Part shown: positions 54,278-62,798 of the stretch, piece after piece | Layout: every line of letters starts with the position of its first letter | Numbering within the stretch: the stretch's first letter is position 1 | DNA from: Arthrobacter sp. EM1 | GTDB lineage: Bacteria > Actinomycetota > Actinomycetes > Actinomycetales > Micrococcaceae | Direction of reading: 5' to 3' | Length of the DNA: 64,000 nucleotides | Assembly (NCBI RefSeq): GCF_029964055.1 | Contig: NZ_CP124836.1 | Location: forward strand, 3,658,001-3,722,000 | The notes under the pieces: generated by a model | Told to the model about the DNA's origin: nothing | Seen by the model: the letters and a program-made list of their open reading frames with translations, nothing else | The model's database searches: none | Program-made: the position numbers and the translations under genes

Positions 54278-54333
54278 CCCGGGTTCCGCCGCGTGCGGCG
54301 GAACCCGGGGTCAACAGCTGTTCACCCCGGGTT
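54278..54333 (+). terminator. Two overlapping hairpins after serS
   Basis: Hairpin A: CCCGGGTTCCGCCGC (54278-54292), loop GT, and the exact complement (54295-54309), a 15-bp stem. Hairpin B: AACCCGGGGT (54302-54311) with ACCCCGGGTT (54324-54333), extended inward by AACAG/CTGTT with one C-C mismatch. The strand 54302-54309 is needed by both, so only one can form at a time. A is a strong terminator candidate for serS, though no T-run follows. Confidence 0.7.
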
Positions 54334-54392
54334 TACCACCCGTTGTGGCCTGCGTCCTAGCGGGTGTCAGGGGTGTCTGCTCTACTTGTTAG

Positions 54393-55259
54393 ATGACAAC
54401 AATGACTGAAACTTCAGTCGCCGGCAACGATGACCGGCGAGACACTAACCAGAACAACACCGCAGGCCACAAGCTGATGGTTGCGCTCGACGTCGACGGC
54501 ACCCTCGTGGACCACGACGGCCATATGTCCGTTCCCGTCCGCGAAGCCGCCCGGGACGTTGTGGCGGCGGGCCACCACGTGACCATCGCGACGGGGCGGT
54601 CGCTGAATGCGACCCTGCCCATCATTGAACATATCGGCATTGAAAACGGCTATGCGGTCTGCTCCAACGGCGGCGTCACGTTGCGTCTGGATTCCGGCCT
54701 GTCCGAGGGCTACGAGATCATGCACAAGGCAACCTTCGACCCCGGGCCCGCGCTCAGAGCACTGCGCAAGCGGCTGCCCTCGGCAAAGTATGCGCTGGAG
54801 GATGCGGACGGCAACTTCCTCTCCACCGAGCGCTTCCAGGACGCCAGTTTCGGCGTTGAGGCCATTGGCGTGGACTTCCAGACCTTGCTGGAAGCCACTG
54901 CCGTGCGCGTTGTTGTCTTCAGCACCGAAAACACGCCCGAAGAGTTCAACACCGCCATCCGCCACATCGGCCTCGCCGGGGTGACCTACTCGGTGGGCTG
55001 GACGGCGTGGCTGGACATCGCCGCCGCCGGAGTCACCAAGGCGAGTGCGCTCGAGCAGCTCCGCGGACGGCTGAGCGTCGAGCCGCACCACACCGTTGCC
55101 GTCGGCGACGGCCGCAATGACATCGAGATGCTCGGCTGGGCCGCGCGCGGCGTCGCCATGGGCCAGGCGCCCGAGGAGGTCATCGCCGCCGCAAACGAGG
55201 TCACCCACTCCGTGTATAACGACGGTGCCGCCCACGTGCTGCGCAGCCTGCTGCCCTAG
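54393..55259 (+). CDS. Cof-type HAD phosphatase
   Basis: A 288-residue HAD IIB hydrolase. The catalytic Asp pair lies in VALDVDGTLVD (about residue 30-40), the Thr/Ser motif in TIATGRS (about 63), and the final acidic motif in VAVGDGRNDIEMLGWA (about 237-251). It should dephosphorylate a sugar phosphate or cofactor phosphate. A 25-residue polar N-terminal extension precedes the domain. The ATG has no ribosome site nearby and lies close after an A/T-rich TACTTG, so it may be leaderless too. It resembles the HAD gene at 35354 in family only. Confidence 0.85.
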   Translation: MTTMTETSVAGNDDRRDTNQNNTAGHKLMVALDVDGTLVDHDGHMSVPVREAARDVVAAGHHVTIATGRSLNATLPIIEHIGIENGYAVCSNGGVTLRLDSGLSEGYEIMHKATFDPGPALRALRKRLPSAKYALEDADGNFLSTERFQDASFGVEAIGVDFQTLLEATAVRVVVFSTENTPEEFNTAIRHIGLAGVTYSVGWTAWLDIAAAGVTKASALEQLRGRLSVEPHHTVAVGDGRNDIEMLGWAARGVAMGQAPEEVIAAANEVTHSVYNDGAAHVLRSLLP

Positions 55260-55276
55260 CCGGGCCGGGCGGGGTG

Positions 55277-55876
55277 TCAGCGCGCTTCGAGGATGAGGCC
55301 CAGGAGCCTGGCCGCGGCGGGACGCGCCGCGTGTTCCTCATTCCACTGCGCGCGCGCCACTGCCTTGCTGACAGCCTGGGTGGTAATCCCGAGTTCCTCA
55401 GCCACCGCCTTTTGCTGTCCGCGAACCCCGGGGGTCAGCAGGTCCAGCACCCGCCACTCGGCCAGGCTGCGGTCGTGCACGATCTGACCGAGCAGCCGCA
55501 GGACGGCTTCCGACTCCGCGGCGAGGTCTGCAAGCGGGCCTTCGACGGCCACCGGGATCCGGTCCTTGCCGTTGCGCAGCCGGTCCACGGCCCGGCGGGC
55601 ATAAATGAGGCCGTGACCGGAGGCGTCCTTGATCTGGTTCGGCAGGGGTTCATTGACCGGGCCGACACCGATGCCGACGTACCAGCTGCCTGTCCGCAGG
55701 GAGATCATCGCCGCTTCGACGGCCTGCAGGGGACAGTCCACAATGCCCTGGACCTCATCCTCGACCGAGCGGTCGAAGTCCAGGCGCGCCGGGATGTGCC
55801 GCAGGTCCTTGAGGAGCTGGGGCACGCAATCGCCGTCGCGCCGGCTGTCGGTTTGGTTGATCGTCAGCGTGAACAT
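55277..55876 (-). CDS. SatD-like protein with C-terminal helix-turn-helix
   Basis: A 199-residue protein. The N-terminal 130 residues contain MFTLTINQTDSRRDGDCV, an LDFDRSVEDEVQGI stretch and GWYVGIGVGPVNE-like segments (key residues W-Y-V-G-I-G-V-G), a pattern I associate with SatD-family proteins. Residues 140-180 form a helix-turn-helix (GQQKAVAEELGITTQAVSKAVARA). A nucleic-acid-binding role is plausible but the N-terminal function is unknown. TAGTGT lies 9 bases before the ATG. It converges with the HAD gene. Confidence 0.6.
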   Translation of the reverse strand: MFTLTINQTDSRRDGDCVPQLLKDLRHIPARLDFDRSVEDEVQGIVDCPLQAVEAAMISLRTGSWYVGIGVGPVNEPLPNQIKDASGHGLIYARRAVDRLRNGKDRIPVAVEGPLADLAAESEAVLRLLGQIVHDRSLAEWRVLDLLTPGVRGQQKAVAEELGITTQAVSKAVARAQWNEEHAARPAAARLLGLILEAR

Positions 55877-56005
55877 TCTGGATCCACACTACCCGGTGGA
55901 ATGCGTCAGGCAAGAGCGCCAAAGCGGTGCCGGCGGGACGGCGCGCCGGCACAAAAGGAGACTGGTTCCAGTGCCGGCTGCGGCGGCTGCGGAGGCCCGG
56001 AAAGC

Positions 56006-56041
56006 AGCTGATCCTGACCGTTGGTTTCGGCCGGATCAGCT
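56006..56041 (-). terminator. Terminator hairpin of carboxylesterase gene
   Basis: On the minus strand AGCTGATCC pairs with GGATCAGCT (arms 56041-56033 and 56014-56006), a perfect 9-bp stem with an inner CCG/CGG pair in the 18-base loop, followed by GCTTTCC. It lies 31 bp beyond the esterase stop. Confidence 0.6.
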
Positions 56042-56071
56042 TTAGGACCCCGGCCGCAGTTCTCCGGCGGC

Positions 56072-57397
56072 TCAGACGGCGCGGTAGCGCAGGGCGCCAG
56101 GAATCCCGCCGCGGCGCCCGAGGCCCTCCCCGGCGGCAAAACGGGCCCACACGGCGCGGAGCTCCCTGCCCTGGGCGTTAATTTCCGCCCAGTCGGCACC
56201 TGCGAGCAGCCCCGCCCCTTCCCAGGTCTTTTGGTCTCCGAACAGCAGGGGCAGGTCTACTGTGTGCGCGGCACCATAGACGTTTCCGGGCGCGGCCCAG
56301 GACAGCACATAACTGTAGGCCGTGCCGCCGGCCCGGGCGTGCCGCCTGGCGAACTTCCTGGCGGACCTGCCATACACGGCCTCGGTGACGGCCCAGTTGA
56401 TGCCCCGCACGATGGCGGCCCCGAGCAGCGGGACCTTGGCCACGGCGCTGACGGTGCGGTTGCGCGGCAGGAACATCCGGGCTTCCTCGGAGGTGTGTCC
56501 GATCAAAACCTCAATCCCGGCAGCAGTGTTGTTCCATGCGTCCTCGATCGCGGATTCCCGCGGCAGCGGGGCGTGCCCGTACTGGGTGCCGAACGGCATG
56601 GCTGCTTTCAGCCCGAACTTCCGGGCCACCTGCGAAACGTGCCCCTCGATCTCGACAACTTCCATCGCCGGTGTGTCCTTTGTGACGGTTTGCGCCGCGA
56701 TGCCCATCGCGTGGCTCATCTTTTCCCGACCCCGGGTAATGCCGAGGGGTGCGCTCTGAATAATGGCCCGCCGGAAGAGGGCGGGGGCTTCCGCCGTTGC
56801 CATCAGATGGGCGACGGCGTCCCCGCCGGCGGACTGTCCGAAGGCCGTGACATTTGCCGGGTCGCCGCCGAAGGCGCTGATGTTGCGCTGGACCCAGCGG
56901 AACGCCTCAAGCTGGTCCAGGAGGCCCAGGTTCGCGGGCCGTCCGGTGCCGCTTGCCAGGTAACCAAACAGGCCCAGCCGGTAGGTCACGGACACCACGA
57001 TCACGCGGTTTTCGGCCACAAGGGACTTGGGGTCGAAGATCGCCAAGTCCCCGGAGCCGGACGTGTAGGACCCGCCATGGAGCCACACCATCACCGGCAC
57101 ACGCTCGTGCGCAGTGAGCCCGGCCGGCATGGTGATAGAGAGCCGCTGGCAGTCCTCGCTGCCGGGAAGCTCCCCGTAGCGGGTGCCGAGGATCTCATCC
57201 AGGAAAGGGACCGGAGCCTGCGGGCACGCCGGCGAAAGGGACGTCGCCGCGAGGACAGCGGTCCGGTCAGGTACAGGCACCGGCGGCTGGAACCGTCCGG
57301 CGCTGGCATAGGGAATTCCGCTGGCACGCAGCACCTCGCCGTCCCGCCATCCGGTGACCGGACCGCTGGGTGGGCTAAAGGCAGGATCGTCGTTCAT
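56072..57397 (-). CDS. Type B carboxylesterase
   Basis: A 441-residue alpha/beta hydrolase of the carboxylesterase/para-nitrobenzyl esterase family. The oxyanion loop is in VMVWLHGGSYTSG (about residues 105-117), the nucleophile Ser in FGQSAGGDAVA (about 192), and the EDCQRLSI segment (about 82) is typical. No signal peptide, so it is probably cytosolic. The family hydrolyses broad ester substrates. A long complementary frame on the other strand is a GC-bias shadow. Confidence 0.88.
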   Translation of the reverse strand: MNDDPAFSPPSGPVTGWRDGEVLRASGIPYASAGRFQPPVPVPDRTAVLAATSLSPACPQAPVPFLDEILGTRYGELPGSEDCQRLSITMPAGLTAHERVPVMVWLHGGSYTSGSGDLAIFDPKSLVAENRVIVVSVTYRLGLFGYLASGTGRPANLGLLDQLEAFRWVQRNISAFGGDPANVTAFGQSAGGDAVAHLMATAEAPALFRRAIIQSAPLGITRGREKMSHAMGIAAQTVTKDTPAMEVVEIEGHVSQVARKFGLKAAMPFGTQYGHAPLPRESAIEDAWNNTAAGIEVLIGHTSEEARMFLPRNRTVSAVAKVPLLGAAIVRGINWAVTEAVYGRSARKFARRHARAGGTAYSYVLSWAAPGNVYGAAHTVDLPLLFGDQKTWEGAGLLAGADWAEINAQGRELRAVWARFAAGEGLGRRGGIPGALRYRAV

Positions 57398-57481
57398 GAG
57401 CCAACAATTTCACACATTCCTGACCCGCCACTGACAGGCCAACGTAGTTTGCGCTGCGCTTGGCTCTGCGCTGAAACGGCA

Positions 57482-57541
57482 AACGCGGGGCCGGTGACAG
57501 CCACATCCGGAAGCCGGATGGGCGGTCAACGACCCCGCGTT
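57482..57541 (-). terminator. Branched hairpin after pyrophosphatase gene
   Basis: AACGCGGGG (57482-57490) and CCCCGCGTT (57533-57541) form a 9-bp outer stem; inside it CATCCGG-AAG-CCGGATG (57504-57520) is a further perfect 7-bp hairpin. It starts 15 bp past the stop of the pyrophosphatase gene and would separate it from the esterase gene on the same strand. Confidence 0.65.
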
Positions 57542-57555
57542 GGAGTTCCGGAACG

Positions 57556-58044
57556 TTAGTGCGTGTGGGGAACGTAACGCTTGATCGACGCCTCAAGCTC
57601 GGCTTCGGCGGCAGCACGGTCGCCCCAGCCCTCAGCCTTGACCCACTTGCCCGGCTCCAGGTCCTTGTAGCGGGTGAAGAAGTGCTCGATTTCCCGGATC
57701 AGGAATTCACTGACGTCGGTGATCTCGTTGATGTGATCGAAGCGGGCATCGGTGGGGACGCAGAGCACCTTCGCGTCGCCGCCGCCGTCGTCGGTCATGT
57801 TGAACACGCCGATGGGGCGTGACTCGACGATAACGCCGGGGTGCAGGTCGAAGTCCTGCAGCAGCACAAGGGCGTCCAGCGGGTCGCCGTCTTCGCCCAG
57901 GGTGTTCTCGAAAAACCCGTAGTGCGTGGGGTACTGCATGGAGGTGAACAGGACGCGGTCCAGGCGGACGCGGCCGGTCTTATGGTCGACTTCGTACTTG
58001 ACGCGTGATCCCTTGGGGATCTCGATTGTCACGTCATGCTTCAT
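57556..58044 (-). CDS. ppa: Inorganic pyrophosphatase
   Basis: A 162-residue family I pyrophosphatase. The metal-binding signature is [11 protein letters not shown] (about residues 51-61), with the further KYE and D/E residues of the family in [11 protein letters not shown] and DVKVL-type positions ([10 protein letters not shown] here). It hydrolyses PPi from tRNA charging, DNA and polymer synthesis. AAGGAGT precedes the ATG. A 15-bp direct repeat lies in its 5' region. Confidence 0.96.
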   Translation of the reverse strand: MKHDVTIEIPKGSRVKYEVDHKTGRVRLDRVLFTSMQYPTHYGFFENTLGEDGDPLDALVLLQDFDLHPGVIVESRPIGVFNMTDDGGGDAKVLCVPTDARFDHINEITDVSEFLIREIEHFFTRYKDLEPGKWVKAEGWGDRAAAEAELEASIKRYVPHTH

Positions 58045-58062
58045 GGAATACTCCTTGACGAA

Positions 58063-58094
58063 TTCAGGGGTGCGCGGTTTTCAGGGGTGCGCGG
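58063..58094. repeat. 15-bp direct repeat in ppa leader
   Basis: TTCAGGGGTGCGCGG occurs at 58063-58077 and again at 58080-58094 with two bases between. It lies 18-50 bp upstream of the ppa start on the minus strand, in the 162-bp gap between ppa and dacB. Could be a regulator-binding pair or recent duplication. Confidence 0.6.
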
Positions 58095-58206
58095 CACACA
58101 CTCACAGGAGGTTGCCGGTGCCGCCGACTACTATTGAGGATATAGCGAGAGGCGCTGGTTTCAGGAACTAGTGGGGACATTTCGGGACTAAAGGACCAGT
58201 AGCAGG

Positions 58207-59709
58207 ATGAAACGCAGAACGAGCCGGCCGGGCGCGCGGCCGGCGACCGGGCCGCTTCGGCGGAACCTTCCGCTGCTGCTCCAGACCCTATTGGTGGCGG
58301 CGCTCGCCCTCCCTGCCGGCGTCGCGCTGGCACCGGCGTTCCGCGGCCCCGCGTCTTCCGCGGCCACGGGCGAAAATACCCCGACCTGGCAGCAGGTCCC
58401 CGGTACGCTGGCCCCCCGCGGCGGCACCGCCGCCGGCAGCGGCGGCATCGAACCGCTCACTGCCGCCGCCCCTCGCCCGGCACCGGGTGACCTCGCTGCG
58501 CAACTGAACGAAACCCTCAAGACCGACGGTGCCGGGGACTTTACCGGTATGGTGCAGGATGCCCTCACCGGGGACGTATTATTCGACCGTTCCGGCGACG
58601 CGGTCCGCGTTCCCGCCTCCAACATGAAGCTGCTCACGGCCGCCGCTGCCCTGCGCACCCTCGGACCGGAGCGCCGCTTCAGCACCAGGGCAGTGGCGGG
58701 CAGTGCCCCCGGAACTGTGGTGCTCACCGGCGGCGGGGACGTGCTGCTCGGCGCCGGGGAATCGGTGCCCGACGCCGTGCTGGGCCACGCCGGACTCGCT
58801 ACCTTGGCACAGTCCACGGTCCGGGCGCTGGAGGCCGGGAACGTCACCGGTCCCTTGACGGTGCAACTTGACGACTCCCTGTTCACCGGCCCCGCTCTGA
58901 ACCCGGCCTGGAGCCCGGAGGATGTTGCCGCGGGTGAGGTAGCGCCGCTGTTTCCGCTGGCACTGAACTCCGCCCGGTTCGACCCGGCCAGCACCACCGG
59001 GCCCCGCCCGCAGGACGCCGCGATGACCGCCGCCGAAGCCTTTTACGCCCAGCTTTCGACGGCGGCTGCAGCGGCCGGGCTCTCGGTGGCGCCCGGCGTT
59101 GGACGGGTCCCCGCGGCAACTGCCGAAGGCGATGCTGAAGCCCGGGTCCTGGCCGAGGTCCAGTCAGCGACTGTCGGCCAGCAGGTGGACCTGCTGCTGC
59201 GCACCTCGGACAACTACCTCGCCGAGACGATGGGCCGGATGGCGGCAACCGCGGCCGGTAAACCCGGCAGTAACGACGGCGCCGTCGCGGCCGTTCTGGA
59301 GCAGCTCGACGACCTGGAGATCCCTGCCGGCACACTGCGCGCAGCTGACGTCTCCGGCCTGGCCCTGGACAACCAGGTGTCCGCCCGCCAGCTTGCCGGG
59401 GTGGTTCGGGCCATCACGTCGGGCACGGACACCCGGCTGCGGTCCGCTCTGGCCGGATTTCCGGTCGCCGGGCTCACCGGAACGCTGGGGGACCGGTACA
59501 TGGATGCGGCCACGGCGCGCGGCGCGGGCCTGGTCCGGGCCAAAACCGGCACGCTGAACACCGTCCTTGCGCTAAGCGGCTACGTGGTGGACGCCGACGG
59601 CAGGCTCCTGGTGTTTTCCTTCATTGGCAACGGACTGACGCCGGGGGCGGCGAATAAGGCCGTGCTGGACCGCGCCGCGTCCGTCCTGGCCGGGTGCGGC
59701 TGCCGCTGA
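58207..59709 (+). CDS. dacB: D-alanyl-D-alanine carboxypeptidase/endopeptidase (PBP4 type)
   Basis: A 500-residue class C low-molecular-weight penicillin-binding protein. A twin-arginine-free, Arg-rich signal segment with hydrophobic core (about residues 20-42) leads to export. Active-site motifs: Ser138-x-x-Lys141 (ASNMKLL), Ser334-Asp335-Asn336 (SDN) and Lys446-Thr-Gly (KTG). It trims peptidoglycan cross-links outside the membrane. GTAGCAGG precedes the ATG. It heads a block of core genes (metalloprotease, tilS, hpt, ftsH), an order widely conserved in actinobacteria. Confidence 0.92.
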   Translation: MKRRTSRPGARPATGPLRRNLPLLLQTLLVAALALPAGVALAPAFRGPASSAATGENTPTWQQVPGTLAPRGGTAAGSGGIEPLTAAAPRPAPGDLAAQLNETLKTDGAGDFTGMVQDALTGDVLFDRSGDAVRVPASNMKLLTAAAALRTLGPERRFSTRAVAGSAPGTVVLTGGGDVLLGAGESVPDAVLGHAGLATLAQSTVRALEAGNVTGPLTVQLDDSLFTGPALNPAWSPEDVAAGEVAPLFPLALNSARFDPASTTGPRPQDAAMTAAEAFYAQLSTAAAAAGLSVAPGVGRVPAATAEGDAEARVLAEVQSATVGQQVDLLLRTSDNYLAETMGRMAATAAGKPGSNDGAVAAVLEQLDDLEIPAGTLRAADVSGLALDNQVSARQLAGVVRAITSGTDTRLRSALAGFPVAGLTGTLGDRYMDAATARGAGLVRAKTGTLNTVLALSGYVVDADGRLLVFSFIGNGLTPGAANKAVLDRAASVLAGCGCR

Positions 59710-59778
59710 CGCGCGCGGCCGTTCGCCGGCCGACGAATTTAAGGCGCATTGTCAGTCCGCTGTGATCTGATGGAGCCT

Positions 59779-60897
59779 ATGGAGTCCTCTGCCGGCGCGA
59801 CGTCACCCCAAGTCCAAGCCCTCATCAACTGGGAGCTGGCCGCTTCCACTGCCGCCCGGCTCACACCCGCCGGACCTATCCTGGCAGCGGCGGACATCGA
59901 AGCCGCCGTGGACAACCTGCGCCTGATGGCGGACATTTCGGTCCCGCACGTCCATAGCATCACCGGTCTCGATGCCGCCCGCGACCTCCGTGACTCCTCG
60001 GTCCTGGTGGTGGACCGCGCCTCTTGGGCCAAGGCCAATACCCAGAGTTTCGCCGTAATGCTGCAACCGGCGATGGAAAAGATGCTGGAGGGCCGCCGCG
60101 GGACCCTCAACCCCGGCGCGGCCAGTGTCAGCGGGGCCATTACGGGCGGCCAGCTGGGGGCGATCCTCGCGTTCCTCTCCAGCAAGGTCCTGGGCCAATA
60201 TGACCCCTTCTCGGCTCTGGCCGAGAACTCCACCGCGCCCGCCGCCGGGCGGCTGCTCCTCGTCGCCCCGAACATCATCTCCGTCGAACGCGAAATTAAC
60301 GTCGAACCCGAGGATTTCCGGCTGTGGGTCTGCCTGCACGAACAAACCCACCGGGTGCAGTTCGCCGCCGCGCCCTGGCTTCGGCATCACATGCTGGACG
60401 AGATCGAAAGCCTCAGCGGCCAGCTGCTTGGCAACGTCGACTCCCTGATGGAACGGGCCTCCGCCGCAGCGAAGTCGCTCAAGGACCGCACCGCGTCCGG
60501 CGCCGCGCCCAGCCGGGGGGCCATCCTTGACCTGCTGCAGAACCCCGAGGAAAAGGCCGCGATCTCACGCCTGACCGCCCTGATGAGCTTGCTGGAAGGG
60601 CACGCCAACGTGGTGATGGATGCTGTCGACGCCAGCATTGTGCCCTCCGTGAAGACCATCCGGCAGCGCTTTAACACCCGGTCGAAGGACCGCGGCGTGA
60701 TTGAGAAGTTCATCCGCAACCTGCTCGGGCTGGACGCGAAGATGCGCCAGTACAGCGACGGTTCGAAGTTCGTGCGCGAAGTAGTGGACGTGGCCGGCAT
60801 GGAGGGGTTCAACAAGGTCTGGGAGTCCGCGGAACACCTGCCCAGCGAGACAGAAATTCACAACTCCAGGCTCTGGCTCGAACGGATGGGGCATTAG
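59779..60897 (+). CDS. Zinc-dependent metalloprotease-like protein (F420-associated zincin family)
   Basis: A 372-residue zincin. The metal-binding HEQTH at His187 (in CLHEQTHRVQF) and the downstream EGHANVVMD (about residue 276) give the likely third ligand. This is the family annotated as coenzyme F420 biosynthesis-associated uncharacterised protein, always next to tilS in actinobacteria; its actual role is unknown. No signal sequence. In-frame starts at 59749 and 59770 are possible; 59779 has GGAG just upstream. It ends 4 bp before tilS. Confidence 0.82.
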   Translation: MESSAGATSPQVQALINWELAASTAARLTPAGPILAAADIEAAVDNLRLMADISVPHVHSITGLDAARDLRDSSVLVVDRASWAKANTQSFAVMLQPAMEKMLEGRRGTLNPGAASVSGAITGGQLGAILAFLSSKVLGQYDPFSALAENSTAPAAGRLLLVAPNIISVEREINVEPEDFRLWVCLHEQTHRVQFAAAPWLRHHMLDEIESLSGQLLGNVDSLMERASAAAKSLKDRTASGAAPSRGAILDLLQNPEEKAAISRLTALMSLLEGHANVVMDAVDASIVPSVKTIRQRFNTRSKDRGVIEKFIRNLLGLDAKMRQYSDGSKFVREVVDVAGMEGFNKVWESAEHLPSETEIHNSRLWLERMGH

Positions 60898-60901
60898 TTC
60901 C

Positions 60902-62014
60902 GTGACGCCCAGTCCTGCCTCCAGCGAACGACGCCGGCCGGGCCGGCTGGCGCCAGTCGTCGGCACGGCACGGAAAATGCTGCAGGAGTCGCTGGGTGCA
61001 GCAGGATACCCCGAGCGGATCCTGGTCGCCTGCAGCGGCGGACCCGACTCACTGGCCCTCGCGGCGGCCGCTGCCCACTTCGGCCGCCGCGGCCACGTGG
61101 ACGGACATCCCGTTTCCGTGGGCGCCGTGGTGGTGGACCACCAGCTGCAGCCCGGCTCCGCCGGTGTTGCCGCTGCCGCCGCCGCGACCCTGCGGGATCT
61201 GGGCCTCTCGCCGGTACACGTCAAGGCCGTCGAGGTCGCTTCCACCGGGGTGGGCCCGGAGGCAGCCGCCCGGGACGCCAGGCACGCAGCTTTGAACGCC
61301 GCTGCAGCTGAGGACGGCGCCGGCGCCATCCTCCTCGGCCATACCCTCGATGACCAGGCCGAACAGGTACTGCTTGGGCTCGCCCGCGGTTCCGGGACGC
61401 GCTCCCTGGCGGGGATGCGGCCCGCCCGCGACAAGCTGTTACGGCCCTTCCTGGGGCTGCGCCGCGCCGACACCCTCGCAATCTGCGCGGCTGAGGGGCT
61501 TGAGCCATGGCACGATCCGAGCAACGTGGATCCCGCGTTTGCACGGTCACGGACCCGGGTCGAGGTGCTTCCGCTGCTTGAGCAGAAGCTTGGTCCGGGC
61601 GTTGCCGAGTCGCTGGCACGGACCGCGGCGATCCTGCAGCTGGACGCCGACTACCTAGAGGACGTGGCGAATGACACCTTCCTCAGCCTCCGGGAACAAT
61701 CCGGAACAACCATCAGCCTCCCGGAGGAAGCCCTGCGCGGGCTCGCGCCGGCCATCAGGTTCCGGGTCATCGCCAAGGCCGCGGCCGCCGTCGGAGGCCA
61801 GCAGCCCAGCTACCAGCGGCTGCTCGCCGCAGAAGCCCTCCTCCGGCGGCGGGGATCGGCCGGTCCCGTGGAGCTTGCCGGCGGGGTCAACGTCTACCGG
61901 CTCCCGCTCGTCCAACTGCTCGCCGAAGGGCCGTCCGGGCCCGGAAGTGTTCCCCGCGGGGCGGCCCGCTGTGGGAAGCTTGTATTCCGGCCTCAAAAAC
62001 CGCCCCAGATATAG
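60902..62014 (+). CDS. tilS: tRNA(Ile)-lysidine synthetase
   Basis: A 370-residue PP-loop ATPase. The PP-loop is VACSGGPDSLALA (S-G-G-x-D-S, about residues 43-50), followed by VVVDHQLQ and GHTLDDQAEQVLLGLARGSGTRSLAGM, the family signature. It puts lysine on C34 of the AUA-reading tRNA-Ile, so it is essential. GTG start 4 bp after the previous gene, so translational coupling is likely. Confidence 0.93.
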   Translation: MTPSPASSERRRPGRLAPVVGTARKMLQESLGAAGYPERILVACSGGPDSLALAAAAAHFGRRGHVDGHPVSVGAVVVDHQLQPGSAGVAAAAAATLRDLGLSPVHVKAVEVASTGVGPEAAARDARHAALNAAAAEDGAGAILLGHTLDDQAEQVLLGLARGSGTRSLAGMRPARDKLLRPFLGLRRADTLAICAAEGLEPWHDPSNVDPAFARSRTRVEVLPLLEQKLGPGVAESLARTAAILQLDADYLEDVANDTFLSLREQSGTTISLPEEALRGLAPAIRFRVIAKAAAAVGGQQPSYQRLLAAEALLRRRGSAGPVELAGGVNVYRLPLVQLLAEGPSGPGSVPRGAARCGKLVFRPQKPPQI

Positions 62015-62043
62015 TCGCCCCCGCATCTACACAGGAGTTATTG

Positions 62044-62595
62044 GTGGATTCAAACGACGTCCAGGCAGATCTTAAGCACGTTCTGTACTCCAAGGAGCAG
62101 ATCCAGACCCGGATCACCGAACTGGCTGCCCAGATCGACAAGGACTATGAAGGCCGCGATCTGCTGATCGTCGGCGTGCTCAAGGGCGCAGTGATGGTCA
62201 TGGCCGACCTCGCCCGCGCACTCCACAGCCACGTTTCGATGGACTGGATGGCCGTCTCGTCCTACGGCTCCGGCACGCAGTCCTCCGGCGTGGTCCGCAT
62301 CCTCAAAGACCTGGACACGGACCTCATGGGCAAGGACGTCCTGATCGTCGAGGACATCATCGACTCCGGCCTGACCCTGTCCTGGCTCAAAACCAACCTG
62401 GAATCCCGTGGCACGGCCTCCGTGGAAATCTGCACCGCATTCCGCAAGCCCACGGCTTTGAAGGTCCAGATCGACGTCAAGTACGTCGGCTATGACATCC
62501 CCAACGAGTTCGTGGTCGGTTACGGCCTGGACTACGCCGAGAAGTACCGGAACCTGGACTTCGTCGGAACGCTCGCGCCGCACGTCTACGAGTAG
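62044..62595 (+). CDS. hpt: Hypoxanthine phosphoribosyltransferase
   Basis: A 183-residue phosphoribosyltransferase. The PRPP-binding loop is DVLIVEDIIDSGLTLSWL (E-D-I-I-D-S-G-x-T, about residues 100-110); GVLKGAVMVMADL (about 46) and YVGYDIPNEFVVGYGLDY are further family marks. It salvages hypoxanthine and guanine. I take GTG 62044, which is 6 bases after AGGAG; the TTG at 62041 is only 3 bases away from it. Between tilS and ftsH, the usual actinobacterial order. Confidence 0.94.
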   Translation: MDSNDVQADLKHVLYSKEQIQTRITELAAQIDKDYEGRDLLIVGVLKGAVMVMADLARALHSHVSMDWMAVSSYGSGTQSSGVVRILKDLDTDLMGKDVLIVEDIIDSGLTLSWLKTNLESRGTASVEICTAFRKPTALKVQIDVKYVGYDIPNEFVVGYGLDYAEKYRNLDFVGTLAPHVYE

Positions 62596-62768
62596 CACAC
62601 CGACGCTGGGGACACCGCAAAGCTCCGCCCCGGGCCCGGCCATCCCCGGCCCCGCTACGCCCTCAGGGAACTTTTGCACTTCACCGTGCGTGAGCTACAG
62701 CGACGGTGTATAGCTAGAAGCTGACGCAGCACCACACGCGCGCAGATCGGTCGCCGTGCAGCACTACC

Positions 62769-62798
62769 AGGAGGGACGGGGCCTGCCCCGCACAGATG
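62769..62798 (+). promoter_or_regulatory. ftsH ribosome site with intervening hairpin
   Basis: AGGAGGG at 62769-62775 is 20 bases before the ATG at 62796, too far for normal initiation. Between them CGGGG-CCTG-CCCCG (62777-62790) forms a 5-bp hairpin with a 4-base loop. Folding of this hairpin would leave an effective gap of about 6 bases. Confidence 0.5.

Noticed and set aside
56021..57559. 512-residue plus-strand frame opposite the carboxylesterase
   Set aside because: Shadow of the esterase gene and it also crosses two terminator hairpins.
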